Assembly (NCBI GenBank): GCA_049518415.1
Contig: JBEKRX010000005.1
Coordinates: 1-64,000, forward strand
From: CAVQND01 sp049518415
GTDB taxonomy: Bacteria > Verrucomicrobiota > Verrucomicrobiia > Limisphaerales > UBA8199
Length of the DNA stretch: 64,000 nucleotides
Direction of reading: 5' to 3'
Both the position numbers and the translations under genes were made by a program. The notes beneath the pieces are model-generated. The model saw only the letters and a program-made list of their open reading frames with translations, was not told the DNA's origin and did no database searches. Position 1 is the first letter of the stretch. Every line of letters begins with the position of its first letter. This document shows, piece after piece, positions 19,029 through 27,148 of this stretch.

Positions 19029-19442
19029 GGACTTACAGTTCTTGACCGGCAAAACTCGCTGTAATCAGGTCAAGTTTCGCTGCGATTGCAATCCCGATTC
19101 GGAATCGGGACTTTTAGGTGAATTGAGAATTGAGGATTGGAAAACGATCGTTGGTTATTGAAGCATGCCCGCGGATGACGCCGCATGAACTTTCGGACTG
19201 CGGATTCAATGACCAATCCCGATTCTGAATCGGGACTCAATGCTTAATTCTCAATGAATCCACCATTCCTTCCAGGGATACCACGTCGCATGAAAATGCC
19301 ACCCTCGTTCATTTGCAACGGGTTACGCAGCTATTTTCGGGGTAATCCCGATTCCGAATCCCGATTCCGAATCGGGATTCCAGAGGTGGTGTGAGGCGCA
19401 GCCTCGCTAAATCTCGGAATTTATTTTTGCACGAGCCCTAAG
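19029..19442 (+). repeat. Dispersed repeat family C, long copy with terminal motif
   Basis: The block starts GGACTTACAGTTCTTGACCG and contains CTTTTAGGTGAATTGAGAAT, TTCGGACTGCGGATTCAATG, three TCCCGATTCNGAATCGGGA palindromes and CATGAAAATGCCACCCTCGT. It ends TCTCGGAATTTATTTTTGCA then CGAGCCCTAA. The first ~330 bases recur at 30576-30890; the last 30 bases recur at 35813-35841 and, diverged, at both ends of 62752-62956. It fills the gap between 19002 and 19464. Confidence 0.85.
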
Positions 19443-19463
19443 GTCCGACAGGTTGGCGGCGCC

Positions 19464-19937
19464 TCACTGGGCCTTGAGCTTGATGGCCTTGCCCCGGCAG
19501 GTGACTTCCCGCCGTTCATAGAACAACGGGCATCCGCTCAGCTTGACGGTGGAAGACCGTTCGATGAGGGCGTCGGCGTTCGGTGTCTTTTCCAGGGCGT
19601 TGTAGTAGGCCCGCCCGGCCACCGGCTCAACCAGCCAGCAAGGCGCCATGGGGCCGCCCGGCAGAGCGCAGTGGTCCTCAAAGAACTTGACGCCCAGCAC
19701 TTCCCATTTGGCTCCGTCCACGATCTGCACCAGACCCAGCAGGTAAGTGTCCTGCCGCGAGGAGCCCTCCACGGTGTCCAGGATGACCAGGTCCCTCCGG
19801 GGCACCTGGGTTTCGAGATTCAGTGCCCCAAACCTCACCACCGGCGTGTAATTGCCGGTAGCGCACCCGGCCAGCAACCAACCCAGCAAGCTCAAGCTGG
19901 CGCAATTCACCATGCGCCGAAGAAGCATTCTTTTCAT
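19464..19937 (-). CDS. Putative lipoprotein of unknown function
   Basis: The 157-aa product starts at the ATG at 19937 (MKRMLLRRMVNCASLSLLGW). A basic n-region and hydrophobic core lead to the lipobox LLAGC, so the mature protein should be lipid-anchored at the Cys. The remainder (TPVVRFGALNLETQVPRRDLVILDTVEGSSRQDTYLLGLVQI...) matches no family I know. It contains four further Cys residues, including HCALPGGPMAPCW and GCPLFYERREVTCRG, that may pair as disulfides. In-frame codons further upstream belong to the reverse strand of the divergent esterase region and are unlikely to be translated. It is divergent from the esterase gene at 20125. Confidence 0.7.
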   Translation of the reverse strand: MKRMLLRRMVNCASLSLLGWLLAGCATGNYTPVVRFGALNLETQVPRRDLVILDTVEGSSRQDTYLLGLVQIVDGAKWEVLGVKFFEDHCALPGGPMAPCWLVEPVAGRAYYNALEKTPNADALIERSSTVKLSGCPLFYERREVTCRGKAIKLKAQ

Positions 19938-20124
19938 AGACTCGAGAGATTTCGCTCCAAGCGCCTTTCGCGGGCTTGGCAGAGATAGCCCGCCCAGCCC
20001 GCCATGGGCGAAGGGCGCCCAGTTCATGCTATTGTCGTGCGACGCCCTTGTCGGGGTCAACAGCAATTTCTCAGCACTTTTTGCGTGCATTCGCGGCCTC
20101 GTTTCATTAACCAGCACGACAGCT

Positions 20125-22152
20125 ATGAAGACGATTTTCTTAATCGGGTTCCTGCTCGCGTTCACTTTCCACGCACACCCCCTGGGGGCTGCGTCCCAGA
20201 CCGCTCCGCCTGAAAGCTCCTCGGTCAAGGACCTCAATACGCCCCGCAGTTTTCCGGAGGTCGCCTCCCCAGCGGAATGGCAGGCGCGCGCCCGGCAAAT
20301 CCGCCAGCAAGTCCTGGTCAGTTGTGGCCTTTGGCCGATGCCGGACAAGACCCCGCTCCAGGCCCACGTCTTCGGCAAGATCGAACGCGACGGCTACAGC
20401 GTCGAAAAGGTCTATTTCCAAACCCTGCCAGGGTTTTATCTCGGCGGCAATCTTTACCGTCCGCTGGGCCAGGGCAAAGGCCCCTTCCCTGCCATCCTCA
20501 ATCCGCATGGCCATTGGGAGAATGGCCGCCTGGCCGACAACAAGGACGGCAGCATCGCCGCCCGCTGCATCAGCTTCGCGCGGCAGGGGATGCTGGCGTT
20601 TTCCTACGACATGGTCGGCTTCAATGATACGCGTTGGGCCGATGCCCCCACCAACCGGCCGTTTTACGAAGTCCACCGCCAGTTCGCCACCGACCCGACC
20701 AACCTGCTTTGGAACATCAGCCTGATGGGATTGCAGACCTGGGACAGCATCCGGGCGCTTGATTTCCTGGCCTCGCTCCCGGAGGCGGACCGGCGGCGCC
20801 TGGCCTGCACCGGCGAATCGGGGGGCGGGACCCAGACCTTTACGCTCGGGGCGGTCGAGGACCGGCTGGCGGCCCAAGTGCCGGTGGTCATGGTCTCCCA
20901 CACCATGCAGGGCGGCTGTCTTTGTGAGAATGCGCCCGGGCTGCGGGTGGAGTATTCGAACATGGAACTTGCTGCCGCCGCCGCGCCGCGCCCGCAAATG
21001 TTGGTCGCCGCCACCGGCGACTGGACCAAGGACACACCCACGGTCGAGGGCCCGGCGATCGCGCACATTTACCAACTCTTCAACGCGGCGGATCGATTCC
21101 ATTACGTGCGCTTCGATTTCGGCCACAATTACAACCAGACCAGCCGCGAAGCCGTCTATGCCTGGCTCGGGGCGCGGCTCCTCGGCCAACGCGACCCTGC
21201 GCGGTTCAAGGAATTGCCCTATCAAAAGGAGCCGGACCGGGACCTCCGGGTGTGGCCCGAGGGCGTTCTGCCGGCGGATGCCGCCACCGAGGCGCAACTC
21301 ATTGGCTACCTGGTCAGGCGGGCCGAAACCCGCTTGCAGGCGCTCACGCCCAGAACCAAACGCGGCCTGAAGCGGTTCAAGGAGGTGATGTTGCCCGCCT
21401 GGAAACACACCCTCCAGGTGGCATGGCCCATGAGCGGGCCCCGGTTCTCCGTAATCGCGCGGAGTGGCAACCGGACCGAATATGCGCTCCAGCCGGCCCA
21501 AGGCGGCGGGGGCGGCCTCCAGGTGGCTTGCTTCCAACCGGCCACGGCCTCGGCGGCGCGGGCGGTCGTCCTGGTGTCTGCCGAGGCCGGCCGCCAAGGG
21601 TCGGCCTCGGCCGGCGGCGCCGCGCCCGCAGGCCTGGCGGCTAAGCTCCTGGAGAACGGTTGCGCCGTGTTCATCCTGCGGCAATTCTCGACCGGCGCAC
21701 CGCCCAACCAATTCACCAATTTCTATACCGTCTATAACCGGACCGAGGCCCAGGAACGGGTGCGTGACCTGGCGCGCGTTTGCGCCTTCGCCCGCCACCA
21801 GCTCAAGGCCGGCCAGGTGGTGCTCTGCGGCCGCGGCCGCGCTGGTCTCTGGGCCCTGCTGGCCGCCCCGGCCGCCGACGGCGTGGTTGCGGACTGCGAC
21901 GCCCTGGATGTGTCCAGCGACGAGGCGCTGCTGGCGCCGGACTTGTTTTGCCCCGGTCTGCGCGCACTCGGCGCCTTTGAAGGCGCGGCCATGCTGGCTG
22001 CGCCGCACCCCCTGCTCCTGCACCACACCGGCAGCAGGTTTGCCATCGATTCCCTCCGCTCGACCTATCAAGGGAGCGGAGCCGGCGGGAATTTGCGCAT
22101 AGAACCGGACCGGCTTGAGGACGAGAGCCTGGTGGAATGGGTATGCCGGTAG
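20125..22152 (+). CDS. Secreted tandem alpha/beta hydrolase (acetyl xylan esterase-like)
   Basis: The 675-aa protein starts at 20125 with a signal peptide (MKTIFLIGFLLAFTFHAHPLGA). The first half resembles the acetyl xylan esterase/cephalosporin C deacetylase type of alpha/beta hydrolase. It has LNPHGHWENGR, FSYDMVGFNDT, nucleophile Ser232 in CTGESGGGTQT, TGDWTKDTP and the terminal His in DFGHNYNQT. The second half (about 440-675) repeats an alpha/beta-like pattern (RAVVLVSAEAG, GCAVFILRQF, VVLCGRGRAGLWALL), but the place of the nucleophile reads GRGRAG, with no Ser. It therefore looks like a degenerate second domain. Probable role: removal of acyl groups from plant or algal polysaccharides outside the cytoplasm. 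The gene stands alone and is followed by repeat family A. Confidence 0.78.
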   Translation: MKTIFLIGFLLAFTFHAHPLGAASQTAPPESSSVKDLNTPRSFPEVASPAEWQARARQIRQQVLVSCGLWPMPDKTPLQAHVFGKIERDGYSVEKVYFQTLPGFYLGGNLYRPLGQGKGPFPAILNPHGHWENGRLADNKDGSIAARCISFARQGMLAFSYDMVGFNDTRWADAPTNRPFYEVHRQFATDPTNLLWNISLMGLQTWDSIRALDFLASLPEADRRRLACTGESGGGTQTFTLGAVEDRLAAQVPVVMVSHTMQGGCLCENAPGLRVEYSNMELAAAAAPRPQMLVAATGDWTKDTPTVEGPAIAHIYQLFNAADRFHYVRFDFGHNYNQTSREAVYAWLGARLLGQRDPARFKELPYQKEPDRDLRVWPEGVLPADAATEAQLIGYLVRRAETRLQALTPRTKRGLKRFKEVMLPAWKHTLQVAWPMSGPRFSVIARSGNRTEYALQPAQGGGGGLQVACFQPATASAARAVVLVSAEAGRQGSASAGGAAPAGLAAKLLENGCAVFILRQFSTGAPPNQFTNFYTVYNRTEAQERVRDLARVCAFARHQLKAGQVVLCGRGRAGLWALLAAPAADGVVADCDALDVSSDEALLAPDLFCPGLRALGAFEGAAMLAAPHPLLLHHTGSRFAIDSLRSTYQGSGAGGNLRIEPDRLEDESLVEWVCR

Positions 22153-22204
22153 CGCCCCGCACACCAGCAGGCCGGTATAGCGTATGAAATCCGAAAGCCG
22201 CGGC

Positions 22205-22310
22205 GGCTGGGGGTAGCTCCCACCTCCGAAACCGGACGCGCGTAGGGGCCATGAACCGGGCGGCAGCGGCAGTGGGGCAGGCGTCCCGCCTGCCCCACTA
22301 CCCGGCGGTT
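22205..22310. repeat. Dispersed repeat family A, intergenic copy
   Basis: GGTAGCTCCCACCTCCGAAA, then GGGGCCATGAACCGGGCGGC and a near-perfect hairpin AGTGGGGCAGGCG-TCCC-GCCTGCCCCACT. The same modules occur at 50700-50815, there with the TCCCACCTCCGAAA part inverted, and within luxE at 2665-2815. Located just upstream of rmlA. Confidence 0.82.
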
Positions 22311-22379
22311 GGGGGGAGGTATGGGGCGGGGGGCGCTTCGGTTTGCATTTTGGCGCGGATGTCCTATTTTGCTCGACGC

Positions 22380-23255
22380 ATGAAAGGTATCATCCTGGCA
22401 GGGGGCGCCGGCTCCCGCTTGTTTCCGCTCACCCTGGTGGCCAGCAAGCAGCTTCAGCCGGTTTATGACAAGCCGATGGTCTATTACCCGCTGACCACGC
22501 TCATCGAAGGGGGCATCCGGGAGTTTTGCTTGATTTCTACGCCCCAGGACCTGCCCCGCTTCCGCCAATTGCTTGGGGATGGCCGCACTTGGGGACTGGG
22601 CCTCGAATACCGCGAGCAACCAAAGCCCCAGGGCATTGCCCAGGCCTTCCTGATTGCCGAATCGTTCGTCGGCCGGGACACGGTCACCCTCATCCTCGGC
22701 GACAATGTGTTCTATGGCGGCGACACCTTTCACAAGGCCTTTGCCGAGTTCAAGGGCGGCGCGACCATTTTCGGCTATCATGTCAATGACCCGGAACGTT
22801 ACGGCGTCGTTGAGTTCGACCACGATGGCCGGGCGATCTCGATCGAAGAGAAACCAAAGCGGCCCAAGAGCAACTACGCGGTGCCCGGCCTCTATATCTA
22901 TGACAACCACATCCTGGAGATTGCGCGGGATTTGAAGCCGTCGGCGCGCGGGGAGTTGGAAATCACCGACGTGAACCTGGAGTATCTGCGGCGCGGGCAA
23001 CTGCGGGTGCAGCGGTTGAGCCGCGGGTTTGCCTGGCTGGACGCCGGCACCAGCAGCAGCCTGCAGGAGGCCTCGGCCTACGTCCAGACGATGGAGAAGC
23101 GGGCCGGCATCAAAATCGGCTGCCCGGAGGAAGCGGCTTTTCGCCGGGGTTTCCTGGCCTTGGCGGGATTGGAAGCGCTGACGGCGGAAATGCCCAAGTG
23201 CGAGTATCGCGATTATTTGGTGGAAGTGGTGGCCGAGGCCCGGCGGCTGGCCTGA
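22380..23255 (+). CDS. rmlA: Glucose-1-phosphate thymidylyltransferase
   Basis: The 291-aa enzyme (start ATG 22380; E. coli RmlA is about 290 aa) makes dTDP-glucose from glucose-1-phosphate and dTTP, the first step of dTDP-L-rhamnose synthesis. The nucleotide loop MKGIILAGGAGSRLFPLT is at the N-terminus. Other conserved parts are KPMVYYPLTTLIEGGI, LGDNVFYG (Mg-binding Asp), YGVVEFD, IEEKPKRPKSNYAVPGLYIYD and GFAWLDAGTSSSLQEAS. It is the first of four rml genes ordered A-C-D-B on the plus strand, with gaps of 50, 28 and 54 bases, very probably one operon serving surface-polysaccharide rhamnosylation. An in-frame extension upstream reaches into repeat family A and should not be annotated as protein. 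Confidence 0.96.
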   Translation: MKGIILAGGAGSRLFPLTLVASKQLQPVYDKPMVYYPLTTLIEGGIREFCLISTPQDLPRFRQLLGDGRTWGLGLEYREQPKPQGIAQAFLIAESFVGRDTVTLILGDNVFYGGDTFHKAFAEFKGGATIFGYHVNDPERYGVVEFDHDGRAISIEEKPKRPKSNYAVPGLYIYDNHILEIARDLKPSARGELEITDVNLEYLRRGQLRVQRLSRGFAWLDAGTSSSLQEASAYVQTMEKRAGIKIGCPEEAAFRRGFLALAGLEALTAEMPKCEYRDYLVEVVAEARRLA

Positions 23256-23305
23256 GGGGATTTGCCCCGGGGTCCAGGAACGTTTGCTGAGCATCCGGAA
23301 TCGCT

Positions 23306-23854
23306 ATGAACATTGTCCGTTGCCAATTGCAGGGGCTGCTCATCCTTGAACCCAAGGTCTTCGGGGATGCGCGCGGGTTTTTCATGGAACTGTGGCACCA
23401 GCACCGCTACCGCGAGGCCGGCCTGGCGGGGGAATTTGTGCAAGACAACCTCTCGTTCTCGCGGCGCGCCACCTTGCGCGGCCTGCACTTTCAGAACCCC
23501 AACCCCCAAGGCAAACTCCTCCAGGTCCTCCAAGGCGAGGTGTTCGACGTGGGGGTCGACCTTCGGCGCAGTTCCCCCACCTTTGGCCGCTGGCACGGCC
23601 TGGTGCTCTCGGCCGAAAACAAACGCCAGTTCTATCTCCCCCCCGGATTCGCCCACGGCTTCGCCGTCCTGAGCGACACGGCTCTGATCTATTACAAGTG
23701 TTCCGGCTTCTATTGCCCCAAAGACGAGCTGGCCCTGCGCTGGGACGACCCGGACCTCGGCATCCAATGGCCCCTCAAGGAGCCGCTGTTATCCGCAAGG
23801 GACGCCCAGGCCAGGCGCCTGCGGGAGCTGCCGCCGGAACGGCTCTTCCCCTGA
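23306..23854 (+). CDS. rmlC: dTDP-4-dehydrorhamnose 3,5-epimerase
   Basis: The 182-aa cupin-type epimerase is of normal length. It inverts C3 and C5 of dTDP-4-keto-6-deoxyglucose, the third step of dTDP-rhamnose synthesis. Conserved segments are GFFMELWHQHRYREAGL, the substrate loop FVQDNLSFSRRATLRGLHFQ with the catalytic His, GEVFDVGVDLRRSSPTFGRW, YLPPGFAHGFAVLSDTALIYYKCSGFY and the WDDPDLGIQWP motif near the C-terminus. It lies between rmlA and rmlD with short gaps, as expected of the operon. Confidence 0.96.
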   Translation: MNIVRCQLQGLLILEPKVFGDARGFFMELWHQHRYREAGLAGEFVQDNLSFSRRATLRGLHFQNPNPQGKLLQVLQGEVFDVGVDLRRSSPTFGRWHGLVLSAENKRQFYLPPGFAHGFAVLSDTALIYYKCSGFYCPKDELALRWDDPDLGIQWPLKEPLLSARDAQARRLRELPPERLFP

Positions 23855-23882
23855 CTATCCTGTCAATCCTGTTAATCCTGTC

Positions 23883-24764
23883 ATGAACCTTCCCCGCCTG
23901 CTGCTCATCGGCAAGAACGGCCAGGTCGGCTGGGAACTCCGCCGCACGCTCGCCCCCATGGCCCAGGCGGTTTGCGTTGATTTTCCGGAAATCGACCTCG
24001 CCAGCGGCGATTCCATTCGCCAATGGGTGCGCCAGACCCGGCCGCAGATCGTCGTCAACGCGGCCGCCTACACGGCGGTGGACCAGGCGGAAACCGAGCC
24101 GGACCAGGCGATGAAAATCAACGGCACTGCGCCCGGCATCCTGGCCGAAGAAGCCAGGCGGGCCGGCGCCCTGCTGGTGCATTACTCGACTGACTACGTG
24201 CGGGACGGCGCCAAGGCCCAGCCGTATGTCGAGACCGATGCCCCGAACCCCCTGAGCGCCTACGGGCGCTCCAAGCTGGCCGGCGACCTGGCGGTGCAGG
24301 CGGTCGGCGGCGCCCACCTCATCTTCCGCCTCTGCTGGGTCTATGGCGCGCGCGGACAGAATTTCCTGCTGACCATCATGCGCCTGGCCCGGCAGCGGGA
24401 CAAACTGCGCGTGGTGAGCGACCAACTCGGGGCCCCAACCTGGTGCCGCCTGATCGCCGAGGCCACCGCCCTGGCGGTCAAACAGGCCGTGGCGGCGCGC
24501 GAGCCGGCGGCCTTCACGGGCCTTTATCACCTGGCCGCCTCGGGCTTGACCAGTTGGCACGGATTCGCTGAAAGGATAGTAAGCCTCATGCCCGCGGCGG
24601 GAAAGAAGTGCGGCTGCGTCGAAGCCATCTCGACGGCGGAGTATCCGACGCCAGCCAAGCGTCCGCCGTACTCGGTGATGTCCTGCGCCAAGCTGGAACG
24701 CACCTTCGGCCTGCGGCTGCCGGACTGGGAAGAGAGTCTGCGGCAGGTGTTGGAAGCGGACTAA
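23883..24764 (+). CDS. rmlD: dTDP-4-dehydrorhamnose reductase
   Basis: A 293-aa extended SDR enzyme catalysing the last step to dTDP-L-rhamnose with NAD(P)H. The Rossmann motif is LLIGKNGQVGWELRRTL. NAAAYTAVDQAETEPDQAMKIN is the typical RmlD signature. YSTDYVRDG (usually STDYVFDG) and the catalytic pair in SAYGRSKLAGD follow. The C-terminus holds GLYHLAASGLTSWHGFAERI. Third gene of rmlACDB. The spacer after it contains a simple AAGCAACAAAG-type tract before rmlB. Confidence 0.95.
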   Translation: MNLPRLLLIGKNGQVGWELRRTLAPMAQAVCVDFPEIDLASGDSIRQWVRQTRPQIVVNAAAYTAVDQAETEPDQAMKINGTAPGILAEEARRAGALLVHYSTDYVRDGAKAQPYVETDAPNPLSAYGRSKLAGDLAVQAVGGAHLIFRLCWVYGARGQNFLLTIMRLARQRDKLRVVSDQLGAPTWCRLIAEATALAVKQAVAAREPAAFTGLYHLAASGLTSWHGFAERIVSLMPAAGKKCGCVEAISTAEYPTPAKRPPYSVMSCAKLERTFGLRLPDWEESLRQVLEAD

Positions 24765-24818
24765 CTGACAACCAAGAAACAAAGCAACAAAGCAACCAAA
24801 GTTAGTTTGTTGTCAAAA

Positions 24819-25856
24819 ATGAACCTCCTCATCACCGGGGGCGCCGGTTTCATCGGCTCCAATCTGCTCCGCCACGTCATCCAGCGGCCCGACTTGGGCA
24901 AAGTGGTCAATCTCGACTGCCTGACTTACGCCGGCCATCTGGAGAACCTTGCCGGCCTGGCCCAGCAACCCAAGTACGTCTTCGAGCAGGTGGACCTGCG
25001 CGATAAAATGGCTGTGCTCTCCGTAGTCCAACGCCACGCCATCACTCACGTCCTGCACCTGGCTGCCGAATCGCACGTGGACCGCTCCATCACCGGCCCC
25101 GGTGACTTCGTCCACACCAACGTCGTCGGCACGTTCAACCTGCTGGAGGCCTGCCGCGCCGCCTGGCTGGCGCCGGAGTCCGGCCACGGGCTGCCCGCCT
25201 CCAGCTTCCGCTTCCATCACGTCTCGACCGACGAAGTCTATGGGAGCCTGGGTCCCAGGGGCTTTTTTACCGAGACCACCGCTTACGCGCCAAACTCCCC
25301 TTATTCGGCGAGCAAGGCGGCCAGCGACCTGCTGGTGCGGGCCTACCATCACACCTACGGCCTGCCGGCGGTGATCACCAACTGCTCGAATAACTATGGG
25401 CCCTACCAGTTTCCCGAAAAACTGATCCCCGTCGTCATCCAGAGCGCGCTGGCGCGCCGGCCGGTGCCGGTTTACGGCGATGGCCTGCACGTGCGCGACT
25501 GGCTCTACGTGCGCGATCACGCCGAGGCGCTCTGGCTGGTGTTGACCCGGGGGCGCAATGGGGAGACCTACAACATCGGCGGGCACAACGAATGGGCGAA
25601 CCTCCGCATCGTGGAGCTGATTTGCGATTTGATCGATGAGCTGGCCCCGCAACTGGGCGGCAACTCGCGCCAGCTCATCACCTTCGTCCCGGACCGCCCC
25701 GGGCACGACCGCCGCTACGCCATCGATGCCACCAAGATCAAGCAGGAACTCGGCTGGTCGCCCGCCCACAAATTCGAGCAGGGCCTCCGCGAAACCGTCC
25801 GCTGGTATCTCGACCATCAGGCCTGGGTGCGCTCGGTCCTGGACCGCGGCCACTGA
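24819..25856 (+). CDS. rmlB: dTDP-glucose 4,6-dehydratase
   Basis: The 345-aa extended SDR enzyme converts dTDP-glucose to dTDP-4-keto-6-deoxyglucose using tightly bound NAD. The glycine motif is LLITGGAGFIGSNLLRHV. Downstream come HLAAESHVDRSITGP, the active-site loop HVSTDEVYGSLG, YSASKAASDLLVRAY with the Tyr-Lys pair, NCSNNYGPYQFPEKLIP and YVRDHAEALWLV. The ATG at 24819 is preferred to a TTG four codons upstream because family members begin at the MNLLITGG-type strand. Last gene of the rmlACDB set; placing B last rather than first is less common than rmlBDAC orders. Confidence 0.96.
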   Translation: MNLLITGGAGFIGSNLLRHVIQRPDLGKVVNLDCLTYAGHLENLAGLAQQPKYVFEQVDLRDKMAVLSVVQRHAITHVLHLAAESHVDRSITGPGDFVHTNVVGTFNLLEACRAAWLAPESGHGLPASSFRFHHVSTDEVYGSLGPRGFFTETTAYAPNSPYSASKAASDLLVRAYHHTYGLPAVITNCSNNYGPYQFPEKLIPVVIQSALARRPVPVYGDGLHVRDWLYVRDHAEALWLVLTRGRNGETYNIGGHNEWANLRIVELICDLIDELAPQLGGNSRQLITFVPDRPGHDRRYAIDATKIKQELGWSPAHKFEQGLRETVRWYLDHQAWVRSVLDRGH

Positions 25857-25950
25857 ACCCGCGAGGCGGCTTTCCACTTTCTTTTTGCGCCGGCGCTCCC
25901 AGTGGAATTGTAGCGACGCGGCGGCGGCCTTTGGGCACACTGTCCCCACT

Positions 25951-26370
25951 ATGGCAGTTCAAATTGACATTCTCTACCAGGGCGGGCTGCGCTGCGGCGC
26001 CGTTCATGGACCCTCAAAGCAGACGCTGGAGACCGATGCGCCGGTGGACAACGGAGGCAAAGGCGCGGCCTTTTCACCCACCGACCTGGTCGCCACGGCC
26101 CTGGGCACCTGCCTGGCAACTATCATGGGCATCGTGGCCCAACGCCACCAGTTGGACCTCGAAGGTTTGAGCGTCCAGGTGAGCAAGGAAATGGTCGCCG
26201 AGCCGGTGCGTCGCATCGGCGCCCTCAATACCCGCCTGCTGTTCCCGCCCGGCAAACGATATTCCCCCGCAGACCGGGCCAGGCTCGAGGCCGCCGCCAG
26301 GACTTGTCCCGTCAAACAAAGCCTCCATCCCGAGGTGAAAGTCACCCTCGAGTTTGTTTATCCGCAGTGA
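25951..26370 (+). CDS. OsmC family protein
   Basis: The 139-aa protein matches OsmC-like proteins, which reduce organic hydroperoxides using a reactive cysteine pair. It has GGKGAAFSPTDLVATALGTCLATIMGIVAQRH, where the first Cys follows ALGTC, and the second conserved Cys in ARTCPVKQSLHPEVKV. The start at 25951 (MAVQIDILYQGGLRC) gives the usual family length. Cytoplasmic. It is close behind rmlB (about 95 bases) on the same strand, but no functional tie is obvious. The catalytic role is inferred from family only; some OsmC-like proteins have other functions. Confidence 0.88.
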   Translation: MAVQIDILYQGGLRCGAVHGPSKQTLETDAPVDNGGKGAAFSPTDLVATALGTCLATIMGIVAQRHQLDLEGLSVQVSKEMVAEPVRRIGALNTRLLFPPGKRYSPADRARLEAAARTCPVKQSLHPEVKVTLEFVYPQ

Positions 26371-26605
26371 TCGCCAGGGGCCAGGCTCCCTCGCTGCCGG
26401 CTTCTCCGGAACACAGTTAAGTGTGGCCAACATGCAGGTGCAGACGAGGTTTCCCGGCAGCGGGGTGGATTCATCGAGCAACAGGGCGCCCTGAGGTCGC
26501 GGGGCTGGCCCCTCGCCTGCCCCGCTGGCGACGTGCCAATCGCCCAACTGCTTGGCGGTCACGGCCCAATCTTGGTTATTGGGGTCACGATTAATTTGGG
26601 TGGTG

Positions 26606-26818
26606 TCAGAAAGCGGGCGTGCGCGGCGCTGAACCTTGCCGGGCCTCGAGATCGGCTTTGTATTTCCACTCGAGCAGGACCATGCCGGCGCGGATGGCGG
26701 CGAGGCCAGCGGCCGCGGCGGCCTCGGGGGTCCTGGTGCGCTCATATTCGGACTCGGCGCGCTGGGCGGCGGCACAGGCCGCCAGGACCATTTGTTCAGT
26801 GAGCGATTGATGATTCAT
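26606..26818 (-). CDS. Small protein coupled to a ribbon-helix-helix regulator
   Basis: The 70-aa product (MNHQSLTEQMVLAACAAAQR...) is predicted mainly helical and Ala/Glu-rich, with ...AAAAAGLAAIRAGMVLLEWKYKADLEARQ; I do not recognise a family. Its ATG begins one base after the TGA of the 82-aa regulator (TGA-T-ATG), so it is almost certainly cotranscribed and translationally coupled. Small size, coupling to a DNA-binding RHH gene and an isolated locus recall toxin-antitoxin or plasmid-like modules, but no toxin signature is visible. About 235 bases follow (26371-26605) in which I see no gene. Confidence 0.55.
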   Translation of the reverse strand: MNHQSLTEQMVLAACAAAQRAESEYERTRTPEAAAAAGLAAIRAGMVLLEWKYKADLEARQGSAPRTPAF

Positions 26819-26819
26819 A

Positions 26820-27068
26820 TCAGAGGCTGGTTTCAGCCCAGCCCTTGCGTCCCTTTTCACCGGCGGCCCGCTGCGGGCAAGGCGAGCACTTTGCGTCAAA
26901 CAGCCGGAACCCGGCGCGCGCCATTTTCTCGCGCACGGCCGTCCGAATAAACTTGGAGCGATCCGTGTCGAGGATATGGATGGCGGCATCGAGTTGTGGC
27001 AGCATCGCCACCGGGAACCGCACGGGCACTAAACGCGATTCGGTCTTTTTCACTGCGCCGCGTTTCAC
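26820..27068 (-). CDS. Ribbon-helix-helix (CopG-like) regulator 1
   Basis: The 82-aa protein has a ribbon-helix-helix fold by pattern. The beta strand is RLVPVRFP (about 12-19), helix A is MLPQLDAAIHILDTD and helix B is RSKFIRTAVREKMARAGF. Helix B shares the RSKFIRxAVREKxxRxG core with the divergent gene at 27149, so the two are paralogs. The start is GTG at 27068, about nine bases from a -10 box, implying a leaderless or nearly leaderless mRNA. RHH proteins usually bind palindromes as dimers of dimers and repress their own promoters. A TATATACACC inverted repeat overlaps both -10 elements here. The C-terminal extension (CSPCPQRAAGEKGRKGW) is basic and of unknown role. Confidence 0.72.
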   Translation of the reverse strand: MKRGAVKKTESRLVPVRFPVAMLPQLDAAIHILDTDRSKFIRTAVREKMARAGFRLFDAKCSPCPQRAAGEKGRKGWAETSL

Positions 27069-27076
27069 TGTCGGTG

Positions 27077-27105
27077 TATATACTCAATCTATAATATTAC
27101 GTCAA
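27077..27105 (-). promoter_or_regulatory. Promoter of RHH gene 1
   Basis: On the minus strand a -35 box TTGACG (27105-27100) and a -10 box TATATA (27082-27077) are separated by 17 bases. Transcription would start about at 27070, directly before the GTG at 27068, so the transcript is likely leaderless. Confidence 0.65.
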
Positions 27106-27113
27106 CGCTTATT

Positions 27114-27143
27114 TTGACAAGTTTTGGCTGAGGTGGTTATATA
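27114..27143 (+). promoter_or_regulatory. Promoter of RHH gene 2
   Basis: The -35 box TTGACA (27114-27119) and -10 box TATATA (27138-27143) are 18 bases apart; the shifted TTATAT gives 17. The predicted start point falls at or next to the ATG at 27149. This mirrors the opposite promoter. Confidence 0.65.
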
Positions 27144-27148
27144 CACCC

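Larger units (their letters stand above)
27073..27147. promoter_or_regulatory. Inverted-repeat operator between divergent RHH genes
   Basis: Exact 10-base arms GGTGTATATA (27073-27082) and TATATACACC (27138-27147) face each other, one next to each gene start, and each contains the -10 hexamer of its promoter. This arrangement suits coordinate autorepression by one or both RHH proteins. The AT-rich centre contains TATAATATTA. Binding is inferred, not shown. Confidence 0.65.

Noticed and set aside
22251..22379. N-terminal extension of rmlA
   Set aside because: It would translate repeat A (AAAVGQASRLPHYPAVGG) before the true MKGIILAGGAGS start.
26371..26605. Long open minus-strand frame across the gap behind the OsmC gene
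   Set aside because: It runs into OsmC antisense and has no start signal, motif or codon pattern that stands out.
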